This document shows positions 34,971-47,430 of a stretch of DNA of 56,778 bases, piece by piece (position 1 is the stretch's first letter; each line of letters starts with the position of its first letter). The position numbers and the translations under genes are program-made. The notes under the pieces are model-generated. The model was not told the origin of the DNA. It did not search any database and was given only the letters and a program-made list of their open reading frames with translations. Source of the DNA: Mangrovibacter plantisponsor (GTDB lineage Bacteria; Pseudomonadota; Gammaproteobacteria; Enterobacterales; Enterobacteriaceae); NCBI RefSeq assembly GCF_003182475.1, contig NZ_QGTS01000003.1, positions 1 through 56,778 on the forward strand, read 5' to 3'.

Positions 34971-36065
34971 TTAGACGTTAAACAGGAAGTTCATAACATC
35001 GCCATCTTTAACGATATAGTCTTTCCCTTCAGCGCGCATTTTACCGGCTTCTTTCGCACCCTGTTCACCTTTATAGGTAATAAAGTCTTCATAAGCGATA
35101 GTTTGCGCGCGGATAAAGCCTTTTTCGAAGTCGGTATGGATTTTACCTGCGGCCTGCGGCGCAGTAGCACCAACCGGGATAGTCCATGCACGGACTTCTT
35201 TCACACCCGCGGTGAAGTAGGTTTGCAGGCTAAGCAGTTCATAGCCTGCACGAATTACACGGTTCAGGCCGGGTTCTTCGAGGCCCAGTTCCGCCATAAA
35301 TTCGTCACGGTCTGCATCATCCAGCTCGGCGATATCTGATTCAACAGAAGCACACACGGCAACCACGACAGAGCCTTCTGCTGCGGCAATTTCTTTCACT
35401 GTATCCAGATACGGATTGTTTTCAAAACCATCTTCGTTGACGTTGGCGATATACATCGTTGGTTTCAGCGTCAGGAAGCTCAGGTATTTGATAGCCGCTT
35501 TGTCTTCATCTGTCAGTGTTTTGAGTGCACGCAACATACCGGCATTTTCCAGTTGTGGCAGGCATTTTTCCAGTGCAGCCAGTTCAGCTTTGGCGTCTTT
35601 GTCACCACCTTTGGCTTTTTTCTGAACGCGATGAATGGCGCGTTCGCAGGTGTCCAGGTCAGACAGCGCCAGTTCAGTATTAATAACGTCAATATCGTCA
35701 GCCGGGTCAACTTTATTGTTCACGTGAATGATGTTGTCGTTCTCAAAACAACGCACAACGTGACCAATCGCTTCAGTTTCACGGATGTTCGTCAGGAACT
35801 GGTTACCAAGGCCTTCACCTTTGGATGCGCCTTTAACCAGTCCGGCAATATCAACGAATTCCATTGTGGTAGGCAAAATACGCTGTGGTTTAACAATTTC
35901 TGCCAGTTTATCCAGGCGTGGGTCTGGCATGGGCACAACACCAGTGTTTGGCTCAATGGTGCAAAACGGAAAGTTTGCGGCTTCAATTCCCGCTTTAGTG
36001 AGTGCGTTGAACAATGTGGACTTACCCACGTTCGGCAAGCCGACAATACCGCATTTGAATCCCAT
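34971..36065 (-). CDS. ychF: Redox-regulated ATPase YchF (Obg-family, OLA1-like)
   Basis: A 364-residue P-loop NTPase of the TRAFAC/Obg family, known to bind ribosomes and to prefer ATP over GTP. Visible: Walker [10 protein letters not shown] (residues 8-16), switch II region [20 protein letters not shown], a coiled-coil insert around residues 140-200, and the C-terminal TGS domain ([20 protein letters not shown] to the end). It matches E. coli YchF in length (363). It lies downstream of pth with a gap of about 165 bp, as in E. coli. Nothing unusual. Confidence 0.97.
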   Translation of the reverse strand: MGFKCGIVGLPNVGKSTLFNALTKAGIEAANFPFCTIEPNTGVVPMPDPRLDKLAEIVKPQRILPTTMEFVDIAGLVKGASKGEGLGNQFLTNIRETEAIGHVVRCFENDNIIHVNNKVDPADDIDVINTELALSDLDTCERAIHRVQKKAKGGDKDAKAELAALEKCLPQLENAGMLRALKTLTDEDKAAIKYLSFLTLKPTMYIANVNEDGFENNPYLDTVKEIAAAEGSVVVAVCASVESDIAELDDADRDEFMAELGLEEPGLNRVIRAGYELLSLQTYFTAGVKEVRAWTIPVGATAPQAAGKIHTDFEKGFIRAQTIAYEDFITYKGEQGAKEAGKMRAEGKDYIVKDGDVMNFLFNV

Positions 36066-36232
36066 GGTTTAGATCACCTTAATCACTTAAATCAAAGGGT
36101 TATAATTAACCTGATGAAGAATAAAATAGTCTGATACCTATTATACACACAAAGCGCAATCTAAGGGCGGCAATTGCATGTGTGGCGCGGCCAGCAAAAA
36201 ACGGTGCAACCGCGCCAGAGTGTGGCAAACAA

Positions 36233-36814
36233 CTAGCCTTTGAAGGCGTGCAGGCGGTTTGTTGCCAGAGTAAGGCCATCTTTGAATAAGATATCTGTGC
36301 AGCGCACGGCTTCATCAATAGCCGCATCAATAGCTTGCTGCTCGGATAGTGGAGGTTTACCCAGCACAAAACCGGTGACTTTATTTTTATCACCTGGGTG
36401 ACCAATGCCCACTCGCAGGCGGTGGAACCCAGGGTTATTACCCAGTTTACTAATGATATCTTTCAGGCCGTTATGGCCGCCATGGCCGCCACCTGTTTTG
36501 AATTTCGCTACCCCGGGCGGCAGGTCAAGCTCATCATGGGCGACCAGAATTTCATCCGGCATAATGCGATAAAAGCTCGCCATCGCCAGGACAGCTTTGC
36601 CGCTCAGGTTCATAAACGTAGTTGGAACCAGCAACCGGACATCATTCCCGTTAACCTGAATACGCGCAGAATAACCAAAAAACTTCGGGTCATCTTTCAG
36701 AGACTGGTTATGACGTTGTGCGAGTAAATCAACATACCATGCACCAGCATTATGGCGGGTCGCGGCGTATTCCGCGCCAGGGTTCGCCAGCCCTACAATT
36801 AACTTAATAGCCAC
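36233..36814 (-). CDS. pth: Peptidyl-tRNA hydrolase
   Basis: A 193-residue cytosolic enzyme that releases peptides from prematurely dropped peptidyl-tRNA. Motifs include [20 protein letters not shown] (active-site Asn and catalytic His), FMNLSGKAV, and [20 protein letters not shown] with GHNGLKDI. I choose the GTG at 36814: it aligns with the E. coli start and AGGAAG lies 6 nt upstream. The ATG at 36820 is too close to that ribosome binding site. Confidence 0.95.
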   Translation of the reverse strand: MAIKLIVGLANPGAEYAATRHNAGAWYVDLLAQRHNQSLKDDPKFFGYSARIQVNGNDVRLLVPTTFMNLSGKAVLAMASFYRIMPDEILVAHDELDLPPGVAKFKTGGGHGGHNGLKDIISKLGNNPGFHRLRVGIGHPGDKNKVTGFVLGKPPLSEQQAIDAAIDEAVRCTDILFKDGLTLATNRLHAFKG

Positions 36815-37144
36815 ATGCATCTTCCTGCATTAAATAAGTGCGCCGTATTTTAGCGGGTCGGCACGGAGATGACAAAGCACGTTCGGGTATTGCGGTCTGC
36901 CCCGGGACTGTTTTTTACAGCACGGCCAGATAATGTACTTAGGGGAAAATAATGGGAGTAAAAATGGATAATTTATGGAGGCAATCATTATTAAATACAT
37001 TTATTCAAATAGTTATTTGTAAAATTTTGTCATATTAAAGCCATTATTGTGATCCTGTACGCACACTGCGTCAGTTTGTTCTGCTTATACTTTAGACAAA
37101 GGAGGGGGAAGCCCCACCGAACCACTTTTTACCGGAGGTGACAT
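36815..37144. promoter_or_regulatory. pth-ychH divergent control region with class II CRP-like site
   Basis: A CRP-like site at 37048-37063 (TGTGA-N6-ACGCA, 8 of 10 core positions) is centred at about -41.5 from the start expected from the -10 TATACT at 37086-37091. This is the class II layout for ychH. No other gene is seen in the 330 bp. Confidence 0.55.
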
Positions 37145-37420
37145 ATGAAACGTAAAAACGCTTCGTTACTCGGCAATTTCTTAATGGGGTTTGGTCTCGT
37201 GGTGATGGTTGCCGGGGTTGGTGTTTCCGTACTGAATCAGTTACCTCAACTGAATATTTCTGAGATGCTGGGCCATGGCGCTATTTTTAGTATATTCGCG
37301 GGAGCCATACTTTGGCTGGTTGGTGCGCGGGTAAGTGGTCACGAGGCGGTTGCCGACCGCTACTGGTGGGTTCGCCACTTTGATAAGCGTTGCCAGCGTA
37401 AACAGCATCGCCACAGCTAA
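37145..37420 (+). CDS. ychH: Stress-induced inner-membrane protein YchH
   Basis: A 91-residue inner-membrane protein with two membrane segments (NFLMGFGLVVMVAGVGVSVL and IFSIFAGAILWLVGARV) and a basic, His-rich tail. The sequence and position opposite pth match E. coli YchH, which is linked to stress tolerance and biofilm formation; the molecular role is unknown. GGAGG is 7 nt upstream of the ATG. Expression is probably CRP-dependent. Confidence 0.93.
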   Translation: MKRKNASLLGNFLMGFGLVVMVAGVGVSVLNQLPQLNISEMLGHGAIFSIFAGAILWLVGARVSGHEAVADRYWWVRHFDKRCQRKQHRHS

Positions 37421-37442
37421 ATTGTTCTTAGCTTCTTATTAT

Positions 37443-37478
37443 GCGCCCCAGCCAGCTTTCTGGCTGGGGCGCGCTGTT
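37443..37478 (+). terminator. ychH-dauA bidirectional terminator
   Basis: A perfect 12-bp GC-rich stem (GCGCCCCAGCCA / TGGCTGGGGCGC) with a 6-nt loop, followed by GCTGTTTT. It lies between the convergent genes ychH and dauA. Confidence 0.85.
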
Positions 37479-37481
37479 TTA

Positions 37482-39176
37482 TTACACCTGAGTATGCACG
37501 ATATCTTTTACTGCATCATCAAAACCGGGGAAGAAGGTAAGCTTACCTTCAATCGGTTTCACGCCTGCACGAGCCAGCGTGCGCAGAGGTTGAAAGCCTA
37601 ACTCACAGATGCGCAACTCTGTTCCTTCAGGTAACCGGCTGATAAACCGCTCAAGGGCTGCAAGCCCGCCAGCATCTAACAGTGTGACACCATACCAGTT
37701 GAGCACAATTACGTGTTTACCTGGCAATTGCGCGGTCAGTTGCTCAAAAATGCCATCTGCAGCGGCGAAGAATAACGGGCCAGTGATACGGGTTGCCAGC
37801 ACGGTATCCGGTAACGGTTGAGTAACGGGCGCCAGGCGGGTCATTTGCGCGATGCGCCGCATAAACAATAGTGATGCAAGCACAATCCCTACGCTGATGG
37901 CGATAACCATATCGAACAGTACCGTGAGCGACATACACAGCAACATCACGATAATGTCATCTGGCGGCGCGCGGCGGAATAAGTTAATGACTTTGTGCGC
38001 TTCGCTCATGTTCCAGGCAACTATCAGCAGCAACGCGGCCATTGAAGCCAGCGGCAGCCAGGAAAGCCAGGGAGCAAGGAGTAAAATTGCCAGCAATACC
38101 AGAATTGCATGGATAATTGCTGCAACAGGTGAAGTTGCCCCGGCACGCACATTAGCGGCAGAACGGGCTATAGCCGCTGTTGCTGTAATCCCCCCAAAGA
38201 ATGGCGCAATGACGTTACCGAAGCCCTGCCCAAGTAATTCACTGTTGGCATTATGTTTGGTTCCCGTCATACCGTCGAGAACCACGGCGCACAGTAAGGA
38301 TTCAATAGCTCCCAGCATCGCCATTGAAAATGCTGCAGGCAACAAGGCCTGAACAGTGGACCAGGAAAGCGTAAAGCTGCTGCCTGGCAGAGTCCAGGGG
38401 AGCATTAGCTGAGGTAAAACTTGCGGAATACCATTCCCCTGGCTGCCATCGGGCAACAGGTAGTGAAAGCGTGACCCAATTGTTGCCACATCCCCACCCA
38501 TCATTTTAACCACTGCCATTACCGCGCAACCGGCAACCAGTGCAGGCAAATGACCAGGCAAACGGATCCCTAAACGTGGCCACAAAATTAGCGTACCCAG
38601 TGTAACAACCCCTGGCAGGGTATCGCCCCAGTTTAGGGTAGGAAGGGCTGTTATCAGTGCGAAGAGTTTATTCAGGTAATGCTCAGGGACATGGGCCAGT
38701 GTTAAACCAAAAAAATCTTTGATTTGCATGGTGGCAATGGTGATGGCGATACCCGAAGTGAAACCCAGCGTAACTGGAAGCGGGATGTATTCAATGAGCC
38801 GGCCAAAACGAGCCAGCCCAAATAAAATTAAGAAAAAGCCAGAGAGCATAGTGGCAATCAACAAGCCTGCCAGGCCAAATTGCTGCGATACCGGATAGAG
38901 AATAACAACGAATGCCGCGGTCGGGCCCGAGACACTAAACCGCGAGCCTCCTGTAATGGCAATCACAATACCGGCAATGGCTGATGTATATAACCCGTAT
39001 TGCGGAGCAACCCCACTGCCAATGGCAAGTGCCATTGCTAATGGTATGGCTATTATACCAACCGTCAGGCCAGCTAACAGGTCACGGTAAAAACGTGCCA
39101 GCGTGTACTTTTGTTGTACGCAAGCTTCTTTTACTGCATAGAACGGCATAAGGTGAGAAAAAATTGATCGTTTCAC
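37482..39176 (-). CDS. dauA: C4-dicarboxylate transporter DauA (SulP/SLC26 family)
   Basis: A 564-residue inner-membrane transporter of the SulP family. In E. coli DauA (YchM) takes up succinate and other C4-dicarboxylates aerobically at acidic pH. About 14 membrane segments are visible, including [20 protein letters not shown] and the [20 protein letters not shown] region, followed by a cytosolic STAS domain ([20 protein letters not shown]). The order ychH-dauA-prs is as in E. coli. Confidence 0.94.
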   Translation of the reverse strand: MKRSIFSHLMPFYAVKEACVQQKYTLARFYRDLLAGLTVGIIAIPLAMALAIGSGVAPQYGLYTSAIAGIVIAITGGSRFSVSGPTAAFVVILYPVSQQFGLAGLLIATMLSGFFLILFGLARFGRLIEYIPLPVTLGFTSGIAITIATMQIKDFFGLTLAHVPEHYLNKLFALITALPTLNWGDTLPGVVTLGTLILWPRLGIRLPGHLPALVAGCAVMAVVKMMGGDVATIGSRFHYLLPDGSQGNGIPQVLPQLMLPWTLPGSSFTLSWSTVQALLPAAFSMAMLGAIESLLCAVVLDGMTGTKHNANSELLGQGFGNVIAPFFGGITATAAIARSAANVRAGATSPVAAIIHAILVLLAILLLAPWLSWLPLASMAALLLIVAWNMSEAHKVINLFRRAPPDDIIVMLLCMSLTVLFDMVIAISVGIVLASLLFMRRIAQMTRLAPVTQPLPDTVLATRITGPLFFAAADGIFEQLTAQLPGKHVIVLNWYGVTLLDAGGLAALERFISRLPEGTELRICELGFQPLRTLARAGVKPIEGKLTFFPGFDDAVKDIVHTQV

Positions 39177-39254
39177 AATCCAGCACCCAGATGCGCATCA
39201 CAAGGTGGTCACACCAGTGAAGGAGGCAATTAGTATTACAAAATAAATACGGAA

Positions 39255-39283
39255 CAAAAAAAACCCGCCTGAGCGGGTTTTAC
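39255..39283. terminator. prs terminator
   Basis: AAAACCCGC and GCGGGTTTT arms with a short CTGA loop, with A8 on one side, so that the minus-strand transcript ends in a run of U. It lies 14 bp past the prs stop codon. Confidence 0.85.
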
Positions 39284-39296
39284 GTAAATCACTCTA

Positions 39297-40325
<1,029 letters not shown>

Positions 40326-40375
40326 TTAAGCGCAGCATGCAACGTCTGGAACAAGGGTGACGTTGTCACCTGCAC

Positions 40376-41233
40376 TCAGATTCCCCGAAGGCTGCGAAGG
40401 AGCGGCGAAAGATTTTGCCCTTTTGCCACAAAACCCTGTAACCATTGCGGGGCTTGCTCAAGAACCTGACGGGCTTCCGCTTCTGTGTTGAATTCAGCAT
40501 AAACACATGCACCGGTACCAGTCAGGCGCGACGGCGCGTATTCTAACAGCCAGGAAAGCGCTCTATCAACCTCGCCAAAACGTTTTCTTGCGATAACTTC
40601 GCAATCATTCTTGAATTCACATTTTAGTAACGTGTCCAGAGACCTTACAGGCGTATTTCTGGGCAACTCCGGGTCAGTAAAAATTAATGGTGTGGATATG
40701 CTCACACCAGGGTGAATCACTAAGTACCATTTTTCAGCAGGTGTGGCAGGCGTGAGTACTTCGCCGACACCTTCGGCGAAGGCTGCGTGCCCACGCACAA
40801 AAACAGGCACATCTGCACCAAGTTGCAAACCCAGTGTGGCTAATTCATCTTCAGTAAGATTAGCCTGCCAGAGCGCATTTAGTGCAACCAAAACTGTTGC
40901 AGCATTGGATGAACCACCGCCAAGGCCGCCACCCATCGGGAGTTTTTTATCAACTGACAACTGCGCGCCACAAGAGGCCGCAATCTGCCCCTTGCTCAGT
41001 GCATAGCCTTGCAATAAACGCCCAGCCCGTACCAGCAGGTTCTCTTCTTCAGGCACACCAGCTACCTGTGTTTGTAACTGTATCTGCCCATTATCCGTTA
41101 CGGTTACCCCAACCGTATCGCCGTAGTCCAGAAACTGAAACAGAGTCTGCAGGTTGTGGTAACCATCCGCACGGCGGCCAGTAATATAGAGAAATAAATT
41201 CAGTTTAGCGGGTGCTGGCCACAACGTTGTCAT
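40376..41233 (-). CDS. ispE: 4-diphosphocytidyl-2-C-methyl-D-erythritol kinase
   Basis: A 285-residue GHMP kinase of the MEP isoprenoid pathway; it phosphorylates the 2-hydroxyl of CDP-methylerythritol. N-terminal [20 protein letters not shown], the GHMP ATP loop [20 protein letters not shown] and C-terminal [12 protein letters not shown] are all present. Its start overlaps the lolB stop by 4 bp, so the two are translationally coupled. Confidence 0.96.
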   Translation of the reverse strand: MTTLWPAPAKLNLFLYITGRRADGYHNLQTLFQFLDYGDTVGVTVTDNGQIQLQTQVAGVPEEENLLVRAGRLLQGYALSKGQIAASCGAQLSVDKKLPMGGGLGGGSSNAATVLVALNALWQANLTEDELATLGLQLGADVPVFVRGHAAFAEGVGEVLTPATPAEKWYLVIHPGVSISTPLIFTDPELPRNTPVRSLDTLLKCEFKNDCEVIARKRFGEVDRALSWLLEYAPSRLTGTGACVYAEFNTEAEARQVLEQAPQWLQGFVAKGQNLSPLLRSLRGI

Positions 41234-41856
41234 TTAATAATCCAGTTATCCATTTTTAATTTGATACGCTGGTCACCATTAGTTAACTCCATATTGTTGG
41301 GCAGCGAAGGCGTCACTTTCGTATTGTAACCGGAATAAGTAACGTGCCAGGTTTTGCCGTTAACTGTGTAATTGAGAGTATTTAACTGATACTGGCTGTC
41401 CAGAGTATAGTCAGTTGCATCGCCGGGTAACCCAACCATCCACTGGCGCAGGCTTTGCAGCGGAATCGACATACCTGTCAGTTTTTCAATCATTTCTTCG
41501 GCGTCGTCAGAAACATAACGTTTGCCTTTGTTATCAACCAGAATAACCTGGCCTGGTTGTGCATTCAGCTCCAGCTCTGTACTGCCAAGCGGGTTGGTGA
41601 GCAACAGGCGGTATTTATCAGCTCCGGTTTGTTGCCAGAAAAAGCGAGCATAAACTTTTTGCTGCTCTGTAAGGAAAGCGAACGCGCCGCGGGTCTGGTA
41701 TTGCGTTACTGCTTTAATGGCGTTTTCACGTTGAACCCACTGTGGGGAGTCCGGGCTTTTCCCGGGTTGTTTCGGTGAGTTAAGTGCACAGGCAGTCAGC
41801 ATCAGGCTGGCAAGCGGGACCAGGCGTAACAGCCGGGCAGAAGAAAAAGTTATCAC
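41230..41856 (-). CDS. lolB: Outer-membrane lipoprotein receptor LolB
   Basis: A 208-residue lipoprotein that receives lipoproteins from LolA and inserts them in the outer membrane. The signal peptide ends with lipobox LTAC (Cys23), and the mature part has [20 protein letters not shown] and [11 protein letters not shown] as in E. coli LolB (207 aa). I choose the GTG at 41856, with AAGGGAT upstream; the ATG at 41901 would add a non-conserved leader. It is divergent from hemA and overlaps ispE. Confidence 0.94.
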   Translation of the reverse strand: MITFSSARLLRLVPLASLMLTACALNSPKQPGKSPDSPQWVQRENAIKAVTQYQTRGAFAFLTEQQKVYARFFWQQTGADKYRLLLTNPLGSTELELNAQPGQVILVDNKGKRYVSDDAEEMIEKLTGMSIPLQSLRQWMVGLPGDATDYTLDSQYQLNTLNYTVNGKTWHVTYSGYNTKVTPSLPNNMELTNGDQRIKLKMDNWIIK

Positions 41857-42043
41857 AATGACATCCCTTTTGTGGTCAGTTGCACGCATGCTATCGCCCA
41901 CAGGCCATAGCGTCTATGGGCAAGTTGTCATAAATCATGAAATTATCTATTACTCCGAAAGCGGTAGCTTACTTTAATTGATATGACGCATATTGTATGA
42001 TGCATCCAGAAATCCATAGTGATGTCGGTACTACTCGCCAGAA

Positions 42044-43300
42044 ATGACTCTATTAGCGTTAGGTATTAACCATAAAACAGCCCCAGTCTCTTTGCGGGAA
42101 CGTGTTTCGTTCACGCCGGAGACCCTTGATCATGCGCTTAATAGCTTGCTTGCGCAGCCAAAGGTACAGGGTGGTGTGGTGTTATCAACGTGCAACCGTA
42201 CTGAATTGTATTTGAGTGTTGAAGAGCAAAGCGACTTGCAAGAACAACTGGTGCGCTGGCTGTGTGATTACCATCAACTGAACGAAGCAGATGTTCGCCA
42301 AAGCCTGTACTGGCATAAAGATAATGATGCCGTCAGCCATTTAATGCGGGTTGCCAGTGGCCTGGATTCCCTGGTATTGGGTGAACCGCAAATTCTTGGT
42401 CAGGTAAAAAAAGCGTTTGCAGATTCACAGCGTGAACACTCTGTGTCTGGCGAGCTGGAAAGAATGTTCCAGAAGTCGTTTTCAGTGGCGAAACGTGTTC
42501 GTACCGAAACAGAAATTGGTGCAAGTGCGGTCTCTGTCGCTTTTGCTGCCTGCACGCTTGCCCGGCAAATTTTCGAGTCACTGTCTTCTGTAACCGTTAT
42601 GCTGGTGGGCGCAGGCGAAACTATTGAGCTGGTCGCACGGCATTTGCGTGAACATAAAGTCAAACAAATGATAATCGCGAATCGTACCAGGGAAAGGGCG
42701 CAACTGCTTGCTCAGGAAGTGGGAGCAGAGGTTATCTCTCTTGGCGATGTCGATGAACGGTTATATCAGGCTGATATCATCATCAGTTCTACTGCCAGTC
42801 CTTTACCTATTATCGGTAAAGGAATGGTTGAGCGTGCTATGAAAAAACGCCGGAATCAGCCCGTTTTGCTGGTTGACATTGCTGTTCCGCGTGATGTCGA
42901 ACCAGAAGTCAGCAATGTGCCCAATGCTTACCTCTATAGTGTGGACGACCTTCAGTCCATCATTGAACACAATATGGCACAACGCCAGGCGGCAGCGCAG
43001 CAGGCTGAAGCCATTGTTACCCAGGAAACGGGCGAATTTATGTCGTGGCTGCGTGCGCAGAGCGCGACAGAGACAATTCGGGATTTCCGTGCTCATGCTG
43101 AGCATGTTCGTGATGATCTGGCTGAACGTGCACTTGCTGCCCTGGCTCAGGGGGAAGATGCCAATGCCGTGGTTCAGGATCTCGCCCGCAAACTGACACA
43201 AAAACTGATCCATACCCCAACCAAAGCATTACAGCAGGCCGCCCGCGATGGCGATGAAGAACGCCTGCAACTCCTGCGCAACAGCCTCGGGCTGGATTAG
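42044..43300 (+). CDS. hemA: Glutamyl-tRNA reductase
   Basis: A 418-residue enzyme, identical in length to E. coli HemA. It reduces glutamyl-tRNA to glutamate-1-semialdehyde, the first committed step of tetrapyrrole synthesis. The catalytic Cys50 is in [12 protein letters not shown], and the NADPH-binding region is [17 protein letters not shown]. It begins the hemA-prfA-prmC-sirB2-sirB1-kdsA run. The N-terminal [13 protein letters not shown] (a known site of regulated proteolysis in enteric HemA) is conserved. Confidence 0.97.
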   Translation: MTLLALGINHKTAPVSLRERVSFTPETLDHALNSLLAQPKVQGGVVLSTCNRTELYLSVEEQSDLQEQLVRWLCDYHQLNEADVRQSLYWHKDNDAVSHLMRVASGLDSLVLGEPQILGQVKKAFADSQREHSVSGELERMFQKSFSVAKRVRTETEIGASAVSVAFAACTLARQIFESLSSVTVMLVGAGETIELVARHLREHKVKQMIIANRTRERAQLLAQEVGAEVISLGDVDERLYQADIIISSTASPLPIIGKGMVERAMKKRRNQPVLLVDIAVPRDVEPEVSNVPNAYLYSVDDLQSIIEHNMAQRQAAAQQAEAIVTQETGEFMSWLRAQSATETIRDFRAHAEHVRDDLAERALAALAQGEDANAVVQDLARKLTQKLIHTPTKALQQAARDGDEERLQLLRNSLGLD

Positions 43301-43342
43301 TTCTTTTCTCATTTCTCTTTTTATAAAGGTAATCTTCAATCC

Positions 43343-44425
43343 ATGAAGCCCTCTATTGTTGCCAAACTGGAAGCCCTGCACGAGCGCCATGAAGAAGTTC
43401 AGGCGTTATTGGGTGATGCTGCGACTATCGCGGATCAGGATCGTTTTCGCGCACTGTCGCGTGAATATGCTCAACTGGCTGATGTTTCGCGTTGTTTCCA
43501 GCAATGGCAGCAAAACGCAGAAGATATTGAAACTGCAGAAAGCCTGCTGAGCGACCCGGAAATGCGCGAAATGGCTCAGGAAGAGTTAGATCAAGCGCGT
43601 AAGATGCAGGAAAGCCTGGAGCAACAACTCCAGTTATTGCTGCTGCCTAAAGACCCCGACGATGAACGTAGTGCTTTTGTGGAAGTACGCGCCGGAACAG
43701 GGGGTGATGAAGCCGCGATTTTTGCTGGTGACTTATTCCGTATGTACAGCCGCTATGCAGAATCTCGCCGTTGGCAGGTTGAGATAATGAGTGCCAACGA
43801 CGGTGAGCATGGCGGGTACAAAGAAGTGATTGCCCGGGTGAGTGGCGACGGGGTTTATGGGCGCCTGAAATTTGAGTCTGGCGGTCATCGCGTACAGCGT
43901 GTACCGGCTACTGAATCTCAGGGGCGTATTCACACCTCTGCCTGTACTGTTGCGGTTATGCCGGAACTGCCAGAAGCTGAAATGCCAGATATCAACCCCG
44001 GGGACTTACGCATTGATACTTTCCGCTCTTCCGGGGCGGGTGGGCAGCACGTTAACACCACTGATTCCGCGATCCGTATCACTCACTTACCAACAGGGAT
44101 TGTGGTGGAATGTCAGGATGAACGTTCCCAACATAAAAACAAAGCGAAAGCGTTGTCTGTTTTGGGCGCGAGGATCCGGGCACAGGAAGAGTCCCGCCGG
44201 CATCAGGAAGAAGCGACAACCCGGCGTAACTTGCTGGGCACAGGCGATCGCTCTGACCGCAACCGGACCTATAATTTTCCACAGGGAAGGGTGACCGATC
44301 ACCGAATCAACCTCACTCTTTATCGTCTGGACGAAGTGATGGAAGGTAAGCTGGATATGCTGATTGAGCCTGTGATTCAGGAATACCAGGCAGACCAGCT
44401 TGCTGCACTGTCTGAGCAAGAATAA
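43343..44425 (+). CDS. prfA: Peptide chain release factor 1
   Basis: A 360-residue factor that terminates translation at UAA and UAG. The stop-codon-reading region has [14 protein letters not shown] upstream of the PAT-type loop, and the GGQ motif that enters the peptidyl-transferase centre is in [15 protein letters not shown] near residue 233. It is followed by prmC with a 1-bp overlap (TAATG), and PrmC methylates the Gln of GGQ. Confidence 0.97.
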   Translation: MKPSIVAKLEALHERHEEVQALLGDAATIADQDRFRALSREYAQLADVSRCFQQWQQNAEDIETAESLLSDPEMREMAQEELDQARKMQESLEQQLQLLLLPKDPDDERSAFVEVRAGTGGDEAAIFAGDLFRMYSRYAESRRWQVEIMSANDGEHGGYKEVIARVSGDGVYGRLKFESGGHRVQRVPATESQGRIHTSACTVAVMPELPEAEMPDINPGDLRIDTFRSSGAGGQHVNTTDSAIRITHLPTGIVVECQDERSQHKNKAKALSVLGARIRAQEESRRHQEEATTRRNLLGTGDRSDRNRTYNFPQGRVTDHRINLTLYRLDEVMEGKLDMLIEPVIQEYQADQLAALSEQE

Positions 44426-45267
44426 TGGACCTTAGTGAATGGCTGGCCCGTGCGGCTGAGCATCTCTGTGACAGCGACAGCCCGCGGCGTGATGCGGAAA
44501 TATTACTCAGCCACGTAACGGGAAAAGGGCGCACCTTTTTGCTGGCGTTCGGTGAAACCGAGCTCAGCCCGGAACAGTATCAGCAGGCTGAAACACTGCT
44601 GGCCCGGCGAAAAAATGGTGAGCCAGTTGCTTATATCCTGGGTGAGCGTGAGTTCTGGTCGCTACCACTTTATGTTTCGCCACACACGCTGATACCGCGC
44701 CCGGATACCGAATGCCTGGTCGAGCAGGCTTTGGTGCGCATACCTCCAGAATCATGCCAGGTGTTGGATGCCGGGACGGGAACTGGCGCGATTGCTCTGG
44801 CGATTGCCAGTGAACGCCCTGACTGCCAGGTCACCGGTGTGGACCGGGTTCCGGAAGCGGTGGAACTCGCCCGTCGCAACGCTGCCCGCTTGGGTATTTC
44901 CAATGTGCAGTTTTTGCAAAGCGACTGGTTTTCCGCAGTCAGCTCGCTGCAGTTCAGCCTGGTAGTCAGTAATCCCCCCTATATTGATGAAACCGACGAA
45001 CATCTTGGGCAGGGCGATGTGCGTTTTGAGCCACGCAGCGCCCTGGTTGCTAAAGACAACGGGCTTGCTGATTTGGCCGAACTGGTGTCTCAGGCCCGGG
45101 GCGTACTTATTCCCGGCGGCTGGTTGTTACTCGAGCATGGCTGGAAGCAGGGGGAATCAGTTCGGGCGTTGTTCTGTGCTGCAGGCTATCACCATGTAGA
45201 AACTGTTAAAGACTATGGGAATAACGACCGTCTGACTCTTGGGCGCTACGGTATGCCGGAGGAATAA
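44425..45267 (+). CDS. prmC: Peptide chain release factor N5-glutamine methyltransferase
   Basis: A 280-residue SAM-dependent enzyme that methylates the GGQ glutamine of RF1 and RF2. The SAM motif is VLDAGTGTGAIALAIASE, and the substrate Gln-binding NPPY is at residues 183-186. It overlaps the prfA stop and is directly followed by sirB2. Confidence 0.97.
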   Translation: MDLSEWLARAAEHLCDSDSPRRDAEILLSHVTGKGRTFLLAFGETELSPEQYQQAETLLARRKNGEPVAYILGEREFWSLPLYVSPHTLIPRPDTECLVEQALVRIPPESCQVLDAGTGTGAIALAIASERPDCQVTGVDRVPEAVELARRNAARLGISNVQFLQSDWFSAVSSLQFSLVVSNPPYIDETDEHLGQGDVRFEPRSALVAKDNGLADLAELVSQARGVLIPGGWLLLEHGWKQGESVRALFCAAGYHHVETVKDYGNNDRLTLGRYGMPEE

Positions 45268-45269
45268 TA

Positions 45270-45662
45270 ATGGCTGAGCTGGCCGTGTTACGGGTGCATA
45301 TTGTTACTTTGTGTATCTCTGTCGGGTTATTTGTATTGCGTTACTGGTGGATGCACAACAACGCTCCAGTCATGCGTAAACGCTGGGTGCGCATTGTCCC
45401 GCATATTAACGACACAATACTGCTGGCAAGCGGTGTGGCACTTATGTTGTTAAAGCATCTCTATCCTTTTACCCCACAAGGCGCATGGCTGACTGAAAAG
45501 TTATTTGGCGTTATCATTTATATCGTTTTAGGGTTTATTGCGTTAGGCCGCGGGCCGCGCAACCCGCAGATTCGCTGGTTTGCATTTTTGCTGGCACTGG
45601 TGGTGCTTTATATCATTTTCCGAATTGCCACCACTCAAGTACCACTGCTGGGGATATTATGA
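45270..45662 (+). CDS. sirB2: SirB2-family inner-membrane protein
   Basis: A 130-residue protein with four membrane segments (for example IVTLCISVGLFVLRYWW; LLASGVALMLLKHL; LFGVIIYIVLGFIAL; LLALVVLYIIFRIA). It corresponds to YchQ/SirB2; the biochemical role is not known. It begins 3 bp after prmC and overlaps sirB1 by 4 bp (ATGA). Confidence 0.92.
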   Translation: MAELAVLRVHIVTLCISVGLFVLRYWWMHNNAPVMRKRWVRIVPHINDTILLASGVALMLLKHLYPFTPQGAWLTEKLFGVIIYIVLGFIALGRGPRNPQIRWFAFLLALVVLYIIFRIATTQVPLLGIL

Positions 45663-46468
45663 AGTTGTTAGACAATTTCGAGTTCAATCACGCCACGTTA
45701 TGTGATGGTATGATTCTGATTTCTCAATTAATACGCGATGATTTTCCGTCATGGGAAGTACAGCAACAACTCGATACACTGGTTAGCCAGGCGCGTGAAG
45801 AGATTAGCATGGGCTGGGATGCTGACCGGCAAATGGAAAAATTGCTTGCCCTGTTTTACGGTGAGTGGGGCTTTAAAGATGCAGGTGGTGTTTACCGCCT
45901 TTCCGATGCATTGTGGCTGGACAATGTCCTGAAAAACAGGCAAGGGAGTGCGGTGTCGCTGGGCGCTATTTTGCTGTGGCTTGCCGGGCAACTTGCTCTG
46001 CCTTTGATGCCGGTTGTTTTCCCCACCCAACTTATCTTACGGGCGGACTGGATGGACGGCGATATGATGCTGATTAACCCCTTTAATGGTGAGCATCTTG
46101 ACCGGCACACACTGGATGTCTGGCTGAAAGGGAATATCAGCCCCGTGGCGCAATTATTCGAAGATGATCTCACCGAAGCGGATAATGTGCAGGTTATTAA
46201 TAAAATGCTCTACACGCTGAAAACTGCGTTGATGGAAGAGCAGCAACTTATTTTGGCACTTAGGGCCAGCGAAGTGTTGTTGCAGTTCAACCCGGAAGAC
46301 CCGTACGAAATTCGTGACCGTGGGCTGATTTACGCACAACTTGATTGCGAGCATATAGCGCTTAACGACTTAAACTATTTTGTTGAGCAGTGCCCTGAAG
46401 ACCCGGTCAGCGAAATGATCCGCGCGCAAATAAATACTCTTTCCCGCAAGCAAGTGACGTTGCATTAA
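45659..46468 (+). CDS. sirB1: SirB1-family protein (transglutaminase-like/TPR)
   Basis: A 269-residue cytosolic protein matching E. coli YchA/SirB1. It has a transglutaminase-like core in the N-terminal half (NRQGSAVSLGAILLWLAGQL; PVVFPTQLILRADW) and a TPR-like C-terminus (QQLILALRASEVLLQFNPED; PYEIRDRGLIYAQLD). The catalytic Cys of true transglutaminases is not evident. Molecular function is unknown; co-translation with sirB2 is likely. Confidence 0.92.
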   Translation: MKLLDNFEFNHATLCDGMILISQLIRDDFPSWEVQQQLDTLVSQAREEISMGWDADRQMEKLLALFYGEWGFKDAGGVYRLSDALWLDNVLKNRQGSAVSLGAILLWLAGQLALPLMPVVFPTQLILRADWMDGDMMLINPFNGEHLDRHTLDVWLKGNISPVAQLFEDDLTEADNVQVINKMLYTLKTALMEEQQLILALRASEVLLQFNPEDPYEIRDRGLIYAQLDCEHIALNDLNYFVEQCPEDPVSEMIRAQINTLSRKQVTLH

Positions 46469-46498
46469 CGTGCATGCTGTGGCTTAAACCTTCAATAA

Positions 46499-47362
<864 letters not shown>

Positions 47363-47384
47363 GCTGGTGTTCAAACCAAAAATA

Positions 47385-47416
47385 AAACCCCGCTACAGCA
47401 TTGCTGGCGGGGTTTT
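47385..47416. terminator. kdsA-chaA bidirectional terminator
   Basis: AAAACCCCGC and GCGGGGTTTT arms around a ~13-nt loop, followed by TT. It lies between the convergent kdsA and chaA genes. Confidence 0.88.
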
Positions 47417-47430
47417 TTACTGGGGAAATG

